From MGIIb-O3 sp046710875 (GTDB taxonomy: Archaea; Thermoplasmatota; Poseidoniia; Poseidoniales; Thalassarchaeaceae): 11,672 nt of DNA. The first letter of the stretch is position 1. Each line of letters begins with the position of its first letter. This document shows positions 1 through 7,449 of the stretch, piece after piece. A program made the position numbers and the translations under genes. The stretch is from contig JBKEHQ010000042.1 in NCBI GenBank assembly GCA_046710875.1, positions 1 through 11,672 on the forward strand. The letters are read 5' to 3'. The notes under the pieces are model-generated. The model was not told where the DNA came from. It searched no databases and was given only the letters and a program-made list of their open reading frames with translations.

Positions 1-1173
1 GGTAGCGAATATTTGAAAACTATAGTTCCAATTTCTGGAACTACTGCACTACACCCATTACTTTACAAAAATGGTAGTGCAGAAGCAAGAAGCCAAATTA
101 TGCATATGAATTATTTTTCAAGTACTATAGATTATAATGCTGATGACTTAGATAATGTTTGTCCAGATATTGTTGAAGGGCTCTTTGCTGGGCCTGTGAC
201 ATATGGAGCAGGAGAATTAGATCCATATATGTCTAATTACTATGATGAAAGAAGCCATATCGATAAAGCATTTAAAAATTGGAATGGAAGTGTGTACTGG
301 GTTCAAGGATTACAGGATTGGAATGTAGATCCTCATCAAGTATTTGGAGGACCTATAGGGACAAACTGGTACCAAGATTATGTGGATGCAGGATATGAAA
401 TTAGAGGAATATTAGGACAATGGGAGCATAATTATCCAGATCAATGGACTAAACATAATGATCAACAATCTGGTTATGGTGGTGAGGCAATTCACAACAT
501 GACTCGATGGGATTGGGCACAGGATTTATTTGAGTGGTATGAATTTTACCTAAAAGGTAAAGGGCCAAAACCAGATTCAATTGCCCAAATTCAAAGAAAT
601 GATGGACAATGGCGTATAGAAGAAACATGGCCACCTATCGATATAATGTGGCACGCCGTATCTTTGTCAGAGTGTGGTAGTTCAGGAGCATTTGTTGGTG
701 GAGGGGCACCCGTAGTAGGCGCAGGACAATCTGTTACAACATCATGCCCTGCGATATCCGAAGTAGATATGCAAATATCTGGATTAATTAGATTGGAATT
801 AGAAGTAGTGGCCACAATGGACGGTGGACAGATTTTTGCAGAATTAAGAGACTCGCAAACAGGATTAAGAATTGGTCACGCAACAATGGATATCAGATAT
901 CACGCTGGAGGCTATGAACCTCAAACAGTTCTGCCTTCACAGCAACTTACTATGATGATGGAATTTCAAGCAATAGACGCCATTTTACCTGCAGGACATG
1001 GCATTGATATAATATTTACAGAAACAGGCGAAGATTATTTGGCACCGGCATGTGGAACTAGTTGTTCTATTCATATTTTACCATCATTATCTACACTTAG
1101 TATGCCACATATTTACAGAAATGGAAGTAATGTACTAAACACTCCTCAAAGTTTAGATGCAGCGAACAATTGA
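1..1173 (+). CDS. S15/CocE-type alpha/beta hydrolase (Xaa-Pro dipeptidyl-peptidase-like), 5' truncated
   Basis: The reading frame is open from the first base (codons for G-S-E-Y precede the TTG at 13), so the gene starts outside the window and the TTG is not a real start. Family members cleave Xaa-Pro dipeptides or hydrolyse acyl esters. The opening segment, ending in LKTIVPISGTT, matches the stretch that in this family follows the nucleophile elbow, so the catalytic serine (GxSYxG) lies just upstream and is not visible. The other two triad residues are present: Asp in GLQDWNVDPHQ (codon 316-318) and His in GQWEHNYPDQ (codon 427-429). From about base 720 to the end comes a beta-rich region typical of the C-terminal PepX_C jelly-roll domain, with a Cys pair near the end (CGTSC). 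In related marine archaea such enzymes are often exported, but no signal peptide can be checked here. The next gene starts 46 bases downstream on the same strand. The fold is clear; whether it is a peptidase or an esterase is not. Confidence 0.85.
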   Translation, partial: GSEYLKTIVPISGTTALHPLLYKNGSAEARSQIMHMNYFSSTIDYNADDLDNVCPDIVEGLFAGPVTYGAGELDPYMSNYYDERSHIDKAFKNWNGSVYWVQGLQDWNVDPHQVFGGPIGTNWYQDYVDAGYEIRGILGQWEHNYPDQWTKHNDQQSGYGGEAIHNMTRWDWAQDLFEWYEFYLKGKGPKPDSIAQIQRNDGQWRIEETWPPIDIMWHAVSLSECGSSGAFVGGGAPVVGAGQSVTTSCPAISEVDMQISGLIRLELEVVATMDGGQIFAELRDSQTGLRIGHATMDIRYHAGGYEPQTVLPSQQLTMMMEFQAIDAILPAGHGIDIIFTETGEDYLAPACGTSCSIHILPSLSTLSMPHIYRNGSNVLNTPQSLDAANN

Positions 1174-1219
1174 ACAATTCTTAGTAGGGTTGATGAAATA
1201 TGAACATTAGGGCTGTATA

Positions 1220-1741
1220 ATGTCACTCCCACGCCGTGCGATGGAACAAATGGGGTTTGCAGTGTGTTGTTTAATGTGTGATGCAGGAGATATTGTAGGT
1301 ACAAAACGTTGTAAATATTGTATTGAATCTCATACTAAGAGTAGAGAAAAGTTAAACACAGGCCTTCCTAAAACTAAATCTGATAGATTAGCGAGAGAAT
1401 TTATCACTATGCTAACAAAACCATCAAAATACATAGATGATTCAATTCATGGAACCTCTATGTTATATTATTCTGCATTGATAGATAAACACAACGGAAT
1501 TATGCCTTCCAAAACTTCGGAGGATATTAAAAATAAGTTTGAAAGGCAAAAGAAAAATATTCCCAAATCATTAATAAGAGATGTAGCAAATCAAAATAAG
1601 TGGATGAACAAACCTCCAAATAATATGGAAAGAGAAGAACTGTTAAACTTAATTACTGGAAATATTAAATCAAAACATCCTTCCGATTGGAGCAATTTAT
1701 TAGATGAAGTAGATGAATTATTAGATGACACAAACAAATAA
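1220..1741 (+). CDS. Hypothetical protein with N-terminal CxxC...CxxC zinc-ribbon-like motif
   Basis: I do not recognise the family. The 173-residue product has a putative metal-binding motif near its N-terminus: C17-x2-C20, ten residues, C31-x2-C34, with another Cys at 16 and His at 38. The rest is charged, probably mostly helical, and rich in Lys and Asn. It has no signal peptide or membrane segment, so a cytoplasmic role is likely. The C-terminus is acidic (LLDEVDELLDD). The ATG at 1220 is preceded in frame by a TAG at 1208-1210, so it is the most upstream possible start; ATGs at codons 8 and 11 are alternatives that would still keep the Cys motif. It lies between a hydrolase and a site-2 protease on the same strand with gaps of 46 and 28 bases, which is compatible with co-transcription. 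A nucleic-acid or protein-binding role is a guess from the zinc-ribbon-like motif only. Confidence 0.75.
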   Translation: MSLPRRAMEQMGFAVCCLMCDAGDIVGTKRCKYCIESHTKSREKLNTGLPKTKSDRLAREFITMLTKPSKYIDDSIHGTSMLYYSALIDKHNGIMPSKTSEDIKNKFERQKKNIPKSLIRDVANQNKWMNKPPNNMEREELLNLITGNIKSKHPSDWSNLLDEVDELLDDTNK

Positions 1742-1769
1742 TAATATTGAAATGGAGTAATTAAAGAAT

Positions 1770-2585
1770 ATGTCTAGAGAAAGAGACCCCCGTGCATGGT
1801 GGTTAGACGATGACCCATTCGATAAAAAAAGACATAACGAAAATAGAAATAATTCCAAACCAGATTTTGAACAACAAAATCAAAAAAATCCTTTTCAGGA
1901 TATATTGAATGAATATTTTGGCAACAACAGTGGCCGCACATCCCCTGTCCATAAGGGATCTATATGGCATTTTTCAAAGATAGAAATCCAACATCTTATT
2001 CAAGCTACTCTTGCTTTCACTCTCGCGCTTGCATTCATGGGATCTGGAAGGATTTTCGGTGCGCTTGCTAATCCTTCAAGTTTTGTCTACTTCGGCATTC
2101 TTTATTTCATATCGTTAACTCCAGCATTTTTACTTCATGAGATTGCTCATAAAATTATGGCTAGAAGATATGGTTGCTGGGCTGAATTCCGAGCAAATCC
2201 AAGTGGGTTAAGATTTGGAGTTATCCTAGCAGCACTTACGGGGATTGTATTTATGGCCCCAGGAGCAGTAATGGTTGCTGGCAAGACTTCCAAAGAACAA
2301 TTCGGACGAATAGCATTGGCCGGTCCTGTATCTAACATTATACTTTGGAACATTGGAATTACAGTTGCATATATTTTTGGAGGAATTAATACAATATTTG
2401 ATGAAGTAACTCAAACATGGTTATGGGGGAATGCAATTCTAGCCGCATTTAATATGCTTCCATTTGGACCATTAGATGGAAGAAAAATAAAAACATGGTC
2501 GGATACAATTTTTAATATTTGGTTTTCTATAACTTTAGCTACAGTTTGGATTACTTACAAATATTCATCTATGTTATTTATTTAA
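1770..2585 (+). CDS. M50 family (site-2 protease) intramembrane zinc metalloprotease
   Basis: This is a 271-residue polytopic membrane protein with the two defining site-2 protease motifs. The zinc-binding, catalytic HEIAH is at residues 123-127 inside a hydrophobic helix. The third ligand, Asp236, sits in NMLPFGPLDG (228-237), the family's NPxPxxxLDG-type motif, here with Leu-Pro-Phe-Gly-Pro. About six hydrophobic segments can be seen: roughly 75-95, 104-126, 149-170, 181-205, 218-235 and 246-262. Members cleave membrane-embedded helices, often of anti-sigma or transcription-factor precursors; the substrate here is unknown. The first 70 or so residues are hydrophilic, Asn/Asp/Lys-rich and probably disordered, a cytoplasmic extension that short archaeal members lack. 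No PDZ domain is seen. A GGAG at 1754-1757 is 12 bases before the ATG, a loose Shine-Dalgarno spacing. The stop lies 2 bases from the stop of the opposing M28 gene. Confidence 0.92.
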   Translation: MSRERDPRAWWLDDDPFDKKRHNENRNNSKPDFEQQNQKNPFQDILNEYFGNNSGRTSPVHKGSIWHFSKIEIQHLIQATLAFTLALAFMGSGRIFGALANPSSFVYFGILYFISLTPAFLLHEIAHKIMARRYGCWAEFRANPSGLRFGVILAALTGIVFMAPGAVMVAGKTSKEQFGRIALAGPVSNIILWNIGITVAYIFGGINTIFDEVTQTWLWGNAILAAFNMLPFGPLDGRKIKTWSDTIFNIWFSITLATVWITYKYSSMLFI

Positions 2586-2587
2586 TA

Positions 2588-4309
2588 TTAATTAATCGCA
2601 TTCAGTACTGGCTTTTCATCACAATGGAAAAATGTTAGTAATGCCCACCAAGTTATCATATCAAGACTATTTACGAGATTAGCAACTCCCGTATTCTCTT
2701 CTCCATAGTTTTTATCCATTGTGTCCATCCAGTTCTCCATTTCCTCTAATGTATCGCAAGTTTGATGATAACACCAGTATCCATCAACTAATCCTCCAAA
2801 GCCGATGGTCACAGTACCCAAATTATCTTGAAAACTTGCATGATCACTCCTTGCAGTAGTATCTTCGTATACAATTATTTCAGGTCTATCCATATCTAGC
2901 CATACGTTAGTTTTCCAAGTTTCAGATGAGTAATTAACTCCAATAAGTGTGCCCATTTGTTCTTCTAAACCTAAATAATCCGATCCGATCCAATTTGATA
3001 AACCAACCATTTCAGGCTGATCTAACTTATCGTGATTTGGGCCCGGTCCAATATAAACTCTCATTGGCCAAATCTCTTCATCTTTAGGATATCCACTCTC
3101 ATCAATAGTTGGATCAGGATCTCCATGAGGGGCGCCACCACCACCAGGCCAATTTACTCCAGCCATATCTAGGTTGATATAATTAGTAACAGTAACCTCA
3201 GGATTATCTTCCTTTACATAATAATCAGTCCAATAATCAGAACCTCTTTTGCCTCCCTCTTCACCAGACCAAAGGCAGAACACCATTGTCCTTCTGCTAT
3301 CAAATTCAGCCAATGCCTTTGCAGTTTCTAATACCATCGACGTTCCAGCAGTATTATCATAAGCACCCACTCTAGTTCCATAAGTCCTTTGTCCAGTTAC
3401 GTGAGGATCTAATAAAACAGCATTAGCGGGTGGCGCTATATCGAAATGAGCACCGAATACCAACCACTCATCCACAACCTCAATGCCCCACTTGTAAGCG
3501 CAGATGTTGTATGCTTCAGGATTTTGAACTCCTAATATGTCTGTAAATTCAAATCTGTGAGCTTTTACTTCTAGTCCGAACGAATTCAATTCATTAATTA
3601 AATACATCGCAGCATCCTCATATGCAGTATTACCTTGTCCGGCCCATCTATCATAATATCCATTTTTACCATCTATGATATCAAATGAATCGGTAGGATC
3701 AGTTATTTCAAAAAGCCTATCATATACAATTCTTCCATTTACAATTCCACTTGAATGATTGCCTCCATCTTCAACATCAATCAAATTAATCCTTTCTACA
3801 ACTATACTTTTTATAATCACTGAATCACCAGTTATTTTACTTGGAATTAATGTATCATAGGTTGAGTTGTTTTGAGCGACTACCCTGTAAACTCCATTAA
3901 TCGAATTTTCATAATCTGAATTTAACCATGTACTCCAAGACTCATGTTGAGTCCTTATTGGCCAATATTCTCGATTTACTTCACCAATTAAAAATATCAT
4001 CTCACTCGCCCGCGGGGGTGCTAATATTGAAATACTTATTACTTGGTTTTTTGCCAAATCAACCACGGTAGAATTTTGAACAAAACCTGTTTTTTCGTCT
4101 AATATTAAATAAGGGATGAAAACTGACATTTTAGTTGATGCTTTTAATTCAATATCCTGAAAGTAACCTCCTTCCACAAAAGGAATATCTACTATCAGAT
4201 CATCTACATTCAAATCACTACTATTGGGATTAATACAACCACTTATAGGCCCAGATATCATAATTATTACTAGAAAGAGAGCAATATTACGTTGGGGTAT
4301 ATGTGACAT
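2588..4309 (-). CDS. Secreted M28 family zinc peptidase, lipoprotein
   Basis: The 573-residue product starts with a lipoprotein signal peptide: hydrophobic core at residues 9-20, then the lipobox ISGC with Cys25 as the lipidation site. Residues 26 to about 200 form a beta-rich N-terminal region I cannot assign. The catalytic domain follows, with the co-catalytic two-zinc site of M28 aminopeptidases in the right order: His288 (GAHFD), Asp318 (GAYDNTAG, bridging), Glu350 (general base) and Glu351 (WSGEEGG), Asp381 (NLDMAG) and His490 (SDHASF). The YHxxCDTLEEM segment near 514-523 is also typical, and Cys513/Cys518 could form a disulphide as in Aeromonas aminopeptidase. Odd: about 109 residues separate Asp381 from His490, with a Gly/Pro/Asp-rich insert starting near 387. 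The likely role is extracellular aminopeptidase or carboxypeptidase activity on the cell surface. Start: the ATG lies 6 bases after the stop of the 999-residue gene, so the two are surely co-transcribed. Confidence 0.93.
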   Translation of the reverse strand: MSHIPQRNIALFLVIIMISGPISGCINPNSSDLNVDDLIVDIPFVEGGYFQDIELKASTKMSVFIPYLILDEKTGFVQNSTVVDLAKNQVISISILAPPRASEMIFLIGEVNREYWPIRTQHESWSTWLNSDYENSINGVYRVVAQNNSTYDTLIPSKITGDSVIIKSIVVERINLIDVEDGGNHSSGIVNGRIVYDRLFEITDPTDSFDIIDGKNGYYDRWAGQGNTAYEDAAMYLINELNSFGLEVKAHRFEFTDILGVQNPEAYNICAYKWGIEVVDEWLVFGAHFDIAPPANAVLLDPHVTGQRTYGTRVGAYDNTAGTSMVLETAKALAEFDSRRTMVFCLWSGEEGGKRGSDYWTDYYVKEDNPEVTVTNYINLDMAGVNWPGGGGAPHGDPDPTIDESGYPKDEEIWPMRVYIGPGPNHDKLDQPEMVGLSNWIGSDYLGLEEQMGTLIGVNYSSETWKTNVWLDMDRPEIIVYEDTTARSDHASFQDNLGTVTIGFGGLVDGYWCYHQTCDTLEEMENWMDTMDKNYGEENTGVANLVNSLDMITWWALLTFFHCDEKPVLNAIN

Positions 4310-4315
4310 AATAAC

Positions 4316-7315
4316 TCAACTATTTACTCTTTTCTTTATTGAAATTTTACAGTTAGAAATACCAATAACTTCTATATCCGGATTTAAAATTATAGATCTA
4401 GCAAACTTATTTTCACTCGCCTCGGCTTTTATTATCTTAATTTCAGATGCCCTCTTTTTCTTGCTACGTTTCTTAATTCTTGCTCTAATTCGCCAAGATA
4501 TGAAAAACAATGTAAAGAATATGTATGGCAGAAGCTGCTGTAGAATCCATTGCCAACCAATTATTAAATTGAAATTTATTGAATCTGTGGCACCAGATAC
4601 TATCCTGTATTCAATCACTTGTCTTTCTTCACTATTGAAAGATGAACTTGAGCGACCACTCATTGAAGTCAAGTCCTCTAGATATATGCCTAAAGGTAAA
4701 GTTAGCTTCAACTCTATTGGCATATCAAGAGAGTCAATATTGGGTAAATCCGTTTTAATATCTTTAATTGCAAATCCATCAGTTATGGTTGAAGCAGCTA
4801 CTAATGTCAATGCGCCCGTTAATCCTTCCATGGCCTTAATCATTGGTGCCATAATAGGGTTTACAATATTGTCTAATAATGGGGCGTTAATATCTATATT
4901 CAAATTATCTGTTTCTCCATTATTTATAATTTCATATATTTCAGACCAACTATTTCCCAGCCCAATCGTAGTTCTAACCTTGGGTATATTTATTGATAAT
5001 ACAATGCCCTCATCATCTCCAATAACGGAATCAGTATCAACTAGTCCGTCCAGAGTTGTATTAATTTTGAAACCATCAATCTCGATATCTCCAATTTTTG
5101 ATGATGATTTTAATTCCGACTTTATCAAACTAGTCACACTTTCACCAAATTGATTTGTAAACTCCGTAACCCCATTAGTCGAAAACTCAATTGTTTGATC
5201 ATTCTTACAAATTTCTATTTGATCATTATCACAGATTGAGAATGATGTAGAATATGGGGTATCTCCTCTATCTGCAATTTCTAAAATTAATTTTAATAAA
5301 TCAGATGGTAAAACAGGCAAAGACACTTGTGTAGTATCGCTATTCATAGAATCTAATATGGATGAGGGTACTGATAACCTATGAAGAGAAATTTCCATAT
5401 TCAATGCAAATTCAACCGTTATTCCTTTTTGTAATTCTGAAAAAGAATATTCTGAAATATCTAAATTCACTAAACCTTTCTTACAACTTTTTTCTATAGA
5501 TTTACAAAATACATTCTGACTAATATCTGAACAGCCTGCACTTTCGTAACATAATGGATGAGCCCAGTCAAATGAATTAGCGCCCTGTAACCCAAAGTCA
5601 CCAACATAATTATTATCTGAAATATGAGATAACAAAATTGTATTTCCTCCTTCTTTATTTGATGCCCAATTTGGTAAAATTAATTTTAGAGTTATTTCTG
5701 TATTCCCCATTCCTGAGGGTTTCATTGCACTTAGGAAACTTGGATCTAATATTGTTTCAAATGCCATACCGCTATTGATAATTTTCTCTAAATCGCCCTG
5801 ACTAACATCATTTAGAAAACTTAAATCTCCTAATTTATCTCCTATTAAGTCACTTAAACCTAATTTAAATGGCGCACTAGTACTTCTAAGGTATACTGGG
5901 TATTCTGTTCCCATCGCTGCATCTCCAGAAATACAATAATTTGCTCCTGCCGTTTCACAGTTGGAGAGAGAATGTTCGAAATTCAAGCCCCCTGCTAGTA
6001 ATGCTGAATTTTCAAGAGAACTATCTAATATCCATTCAAATTCTCCCATTTCAATACTCAGGCCTGGTACCGTACTAGAAAGAGAATTGCCTACTGAACT
6101 AACAGGAAAGTTATCAGATATTGCATCTAGATTGATCAAACCATTATGATGGGCCATTCTAATTCCATCAGAAGTAACAATGGGAATATTTCCTTTATCT
6201 GAAGGAATTAATTCTAAACCTTGAATGGACCCCGTTTCAATATGGCTTATACCGGCCAACAATTCAATAGATGCAGCATTCTCATCAGATAAATCTAATA
6301 CAACTTCTAGATTTATAGATTTTGAATTTGGAGCCAAATTAAATGCATTGGTCGTCTCATTATTTCTAAATCCTACTGTAAATTCTAAATTGGAATTATA
6401 TCCACTTGGCAAATTGAGATTATTAACTTCCCACCTGCCTGAATTATAAGGAAAAGTGCCTGAATTACTTATTTTAGTAGCACCGGGACCATTTGTTCCA
6501 ATTATTGTAGCGTAATTAGGCGGATCAACATGATATATACTTTTATGTCCAGATTCAATACTGATTGGCAATGATGTCTTCACTTGTCCGCCCATTATCA
6601 GTAATGATTTATATGCACTCTCTAAATCCAACTTGGAATTAGTTCCAAGACCAAACTTATCTGCGGATAACTCTATTTCTACTGTAGTTTGGACACATAT
6701 GGGCGGATAGTATGCATTACCATCATCATCCTGAGTCCGATCTGTTTGACAATTAACTACTCCACTATCTTTTTCAAAACTATTTATCCAATTTGTAGTT
6801 GGAGTTGATACACTTCCTAAAGAACTAAGCATATTACCTATATTAGCAGATATTTCTTCCATCAATTTATCTTCGACTGATATTGAATCGGATTGACCAT
6901 CCCAAGACTCATTCCAAGAGTTACGTATCACATCAGCCGGAATCCCATCACCTGAAAATATTCCATCATTTTCCAGTGCAGTTTGCGCTAATGTACCTGT
7001 GAAGCCCAATGGGGTCCTATCATATTCATATATTTCCCAAGTTGCAACAAATAGCATACTTTCTGTGTCTAACATGTTTATATGATAAATTCCTTCAATC
7101 CAAGACACTTGACTCGAACCATCATCCTCAGAGTCTACAGTATCACAAAAACCATTATTTAGCTCTGTACAAATATCTAAACCATCTAAACCATCAGCAT
7201 TAACGGTTGGGACAACCATCTGAATTAAGAAAATAAACACTAGAAATAATACAACATTATTTTTATATTTTTGTTGACGAAGCAAAGATGCTTTTGATGC
7301 TAGACGCCCAACCAT
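4316..7315 (-). CDS. Large secreted, C-terminally membrane-anchored surface protein of unknown family
   Basis: I do not recognise this 999-residue protein. It has a basic N-terminus, a hydrophobic signal segment at about 21-36 (VVLFLVFIFLIQMVVP) and a plausible cleavage site after VNA (residue 40). The long outer part (41 to about 915) is Ser/Asn/Asp-rich and beta-rich. Its cysteines fall in close pairs: 49/57, 189/207, 453/461, 589/595/604/611 and 695/703, twelve in all, which points to an oxidised, extracellular domain with local disulphides. A single membrane helix follows at about 917-941, then a strongly basic stop-transfer stretch (RIRARIKKRSKKKR) and a tail of about 45 residues, with the only unpaired cysteine (989). 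The topology is therefore outside-N, inside-C. It is the first gene of an operon with the M28 peptidase lipoprotein. It could be a surface receptor, scaffold or S-layer-associated protein; nothing decides between these. The ATG at 7315 is used, but TTG at codon 11 (7285) is an alternative. Confidence 0.88.
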   Translation of the reverse strand: MVGRLASKASLLRQQKYKNNVVLFLVFIFLIQMVVPTVNADGLDGLDICTELNNGFCDTVDSEDDGSSQVSWIEGIYHINMLDTESMLFVATWEIYEYDRTPLGFTGTLAQTALENDGIFSGDGIPADVIRNSWNESWDGQSDSISVEDKLMEEISANIGNMLSSLGSVSTPTTNWINSFEKDSGVVNCQTDRTQDDDGNAYYPPICVQTTVEIELSADKFGLGTNSKLDLESAYKSLLIMGGQVKTSLPISIESGHKSIYHVDPPNYATIIGTNGPGATKISNSGTFPYNSGRWEVNNLNLPSGYNSNLEFTVGFRNNETTNAFNLAPNSKSINLEVVLDLSDENAASIELLAGISHIETGSIQGLELIPSDKGNIPIVTSDGIRMAHHNGLINLDAISDNFPVSSVGNSLSSTVPGLSIEMGEFEWILDSSLENSALLAGGLNFEHSLSNCETAGANYCISGDAAMGTEYPVYLRSTSAPFKLGLSDLIGDKLGDLSFLNDVSQGDLEKIINSGMAFETILDPSFLSAMKPSGMGNTEITLKLILPNWASNKEGGNTILLSHISDNNYVGDFGLQGANSFDWAHPLCYESAGCSDISQNVFCKSIEKSCKKGLVNLDISEYSFSELQKGITVEFALNMEISLHRLSVPSSILDSMNSDTTQVSLPVLPSDLLKLILEIADRGDTPYSTSFSICDNDQIEICKNDQTIEFSTNGVTEFTNQFGESVTSLIKSELKSSSKIGDIEIDGFKINTTLDGLVDTDSVIGDDEGIVLSINIPKVRTTIGLGNSWSEIYEIINNGETDNLNIDINAPLLDNIVNPIMAPMIKAMEGLTGALTLVAASTITDGFAIKDIKTDLPNIDSLDMPIELKLTLPLGIYLEDLTSMSGRSSSSFNSEERQVIEYRIVSGATDSINFNLIIGWQWILQQLLPYIFFTLFFISWRIRARIKKRSKKKRASEIKIIKAEASENKFARSIILNPDIEVIGISNCKISIKKRVNS

Positions 7316-7322
7316 ATTACCT

Positions 7323-7336
7323 GACTATAAAGAGTC
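7323..7336 (-). promoter_or_regulatory. TATA-like element within a small inverted repeat before the 999-residue gene
   Basis: GACT at 7323-7326 and AGTC at 7333-7336 flank ATAAAG, so the minus strand reads CTTTATAG just 8-21 bases before the ATG at 7315. If this is the TATA box, transcription would begin downstream of that ATG and the TTG at 7285 would be the real start. It may instead be chance in AT-rich DNA. Confidence 0.3.
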
Positions 7337-7397
7337 ATTAATCTAACATTCGGTATTAGGTTTCATTTACTGAGAAATTTTAGCAAATAATTAATAA

Positions 7398-7438
7398 TTT
7401 ATAAACTTCTAAGGGTGCATTTCAAAACTTATGCCCTT
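7398..7438 (+). promoter_or_regulatory. TATA box and imperfect inverted repeat before the RFC-like gene
   Basis: TTTATAAA at 7398-7405 is a good archaeal TATA box; a start about 25 bases on (near 7428) would give a leader of about 20 bases before the ATG at 7450. Downstream of it, AAGGGTGCAT (7411-7420) and ATGCCCTT (7431-7438) form an inverted repeat with one bulged T, overlapping the expected transcription start. TTTATAAA is its own reverse complement, so the same box could also drive the divergent 999-residue gene with a leader of about 60 bases. The promoter is inferred from position and consensus only. Confidence 0.55.
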
Positions 7439-7449
7439 ACCACTGAACT

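Noticed and set aside
13..15. TTG at 13 as the start of the S15-type hydrolase
   Set aside because: The frame is open to base 1 and the family's nucleophile region should lie upstream, so the gene is cut by the window edge.
4224..5153. A 309-codon open frame on the plus strand, antisense to the 999-residue gene and the start of the M28 gene
   Set aside because: Its product is a low-complexity Ile/Ser/Leu-rich sequence without a family pattern. It lies opposite two genes with clear signal peptides, anchors and operon spacing, so it is a shadow frame.
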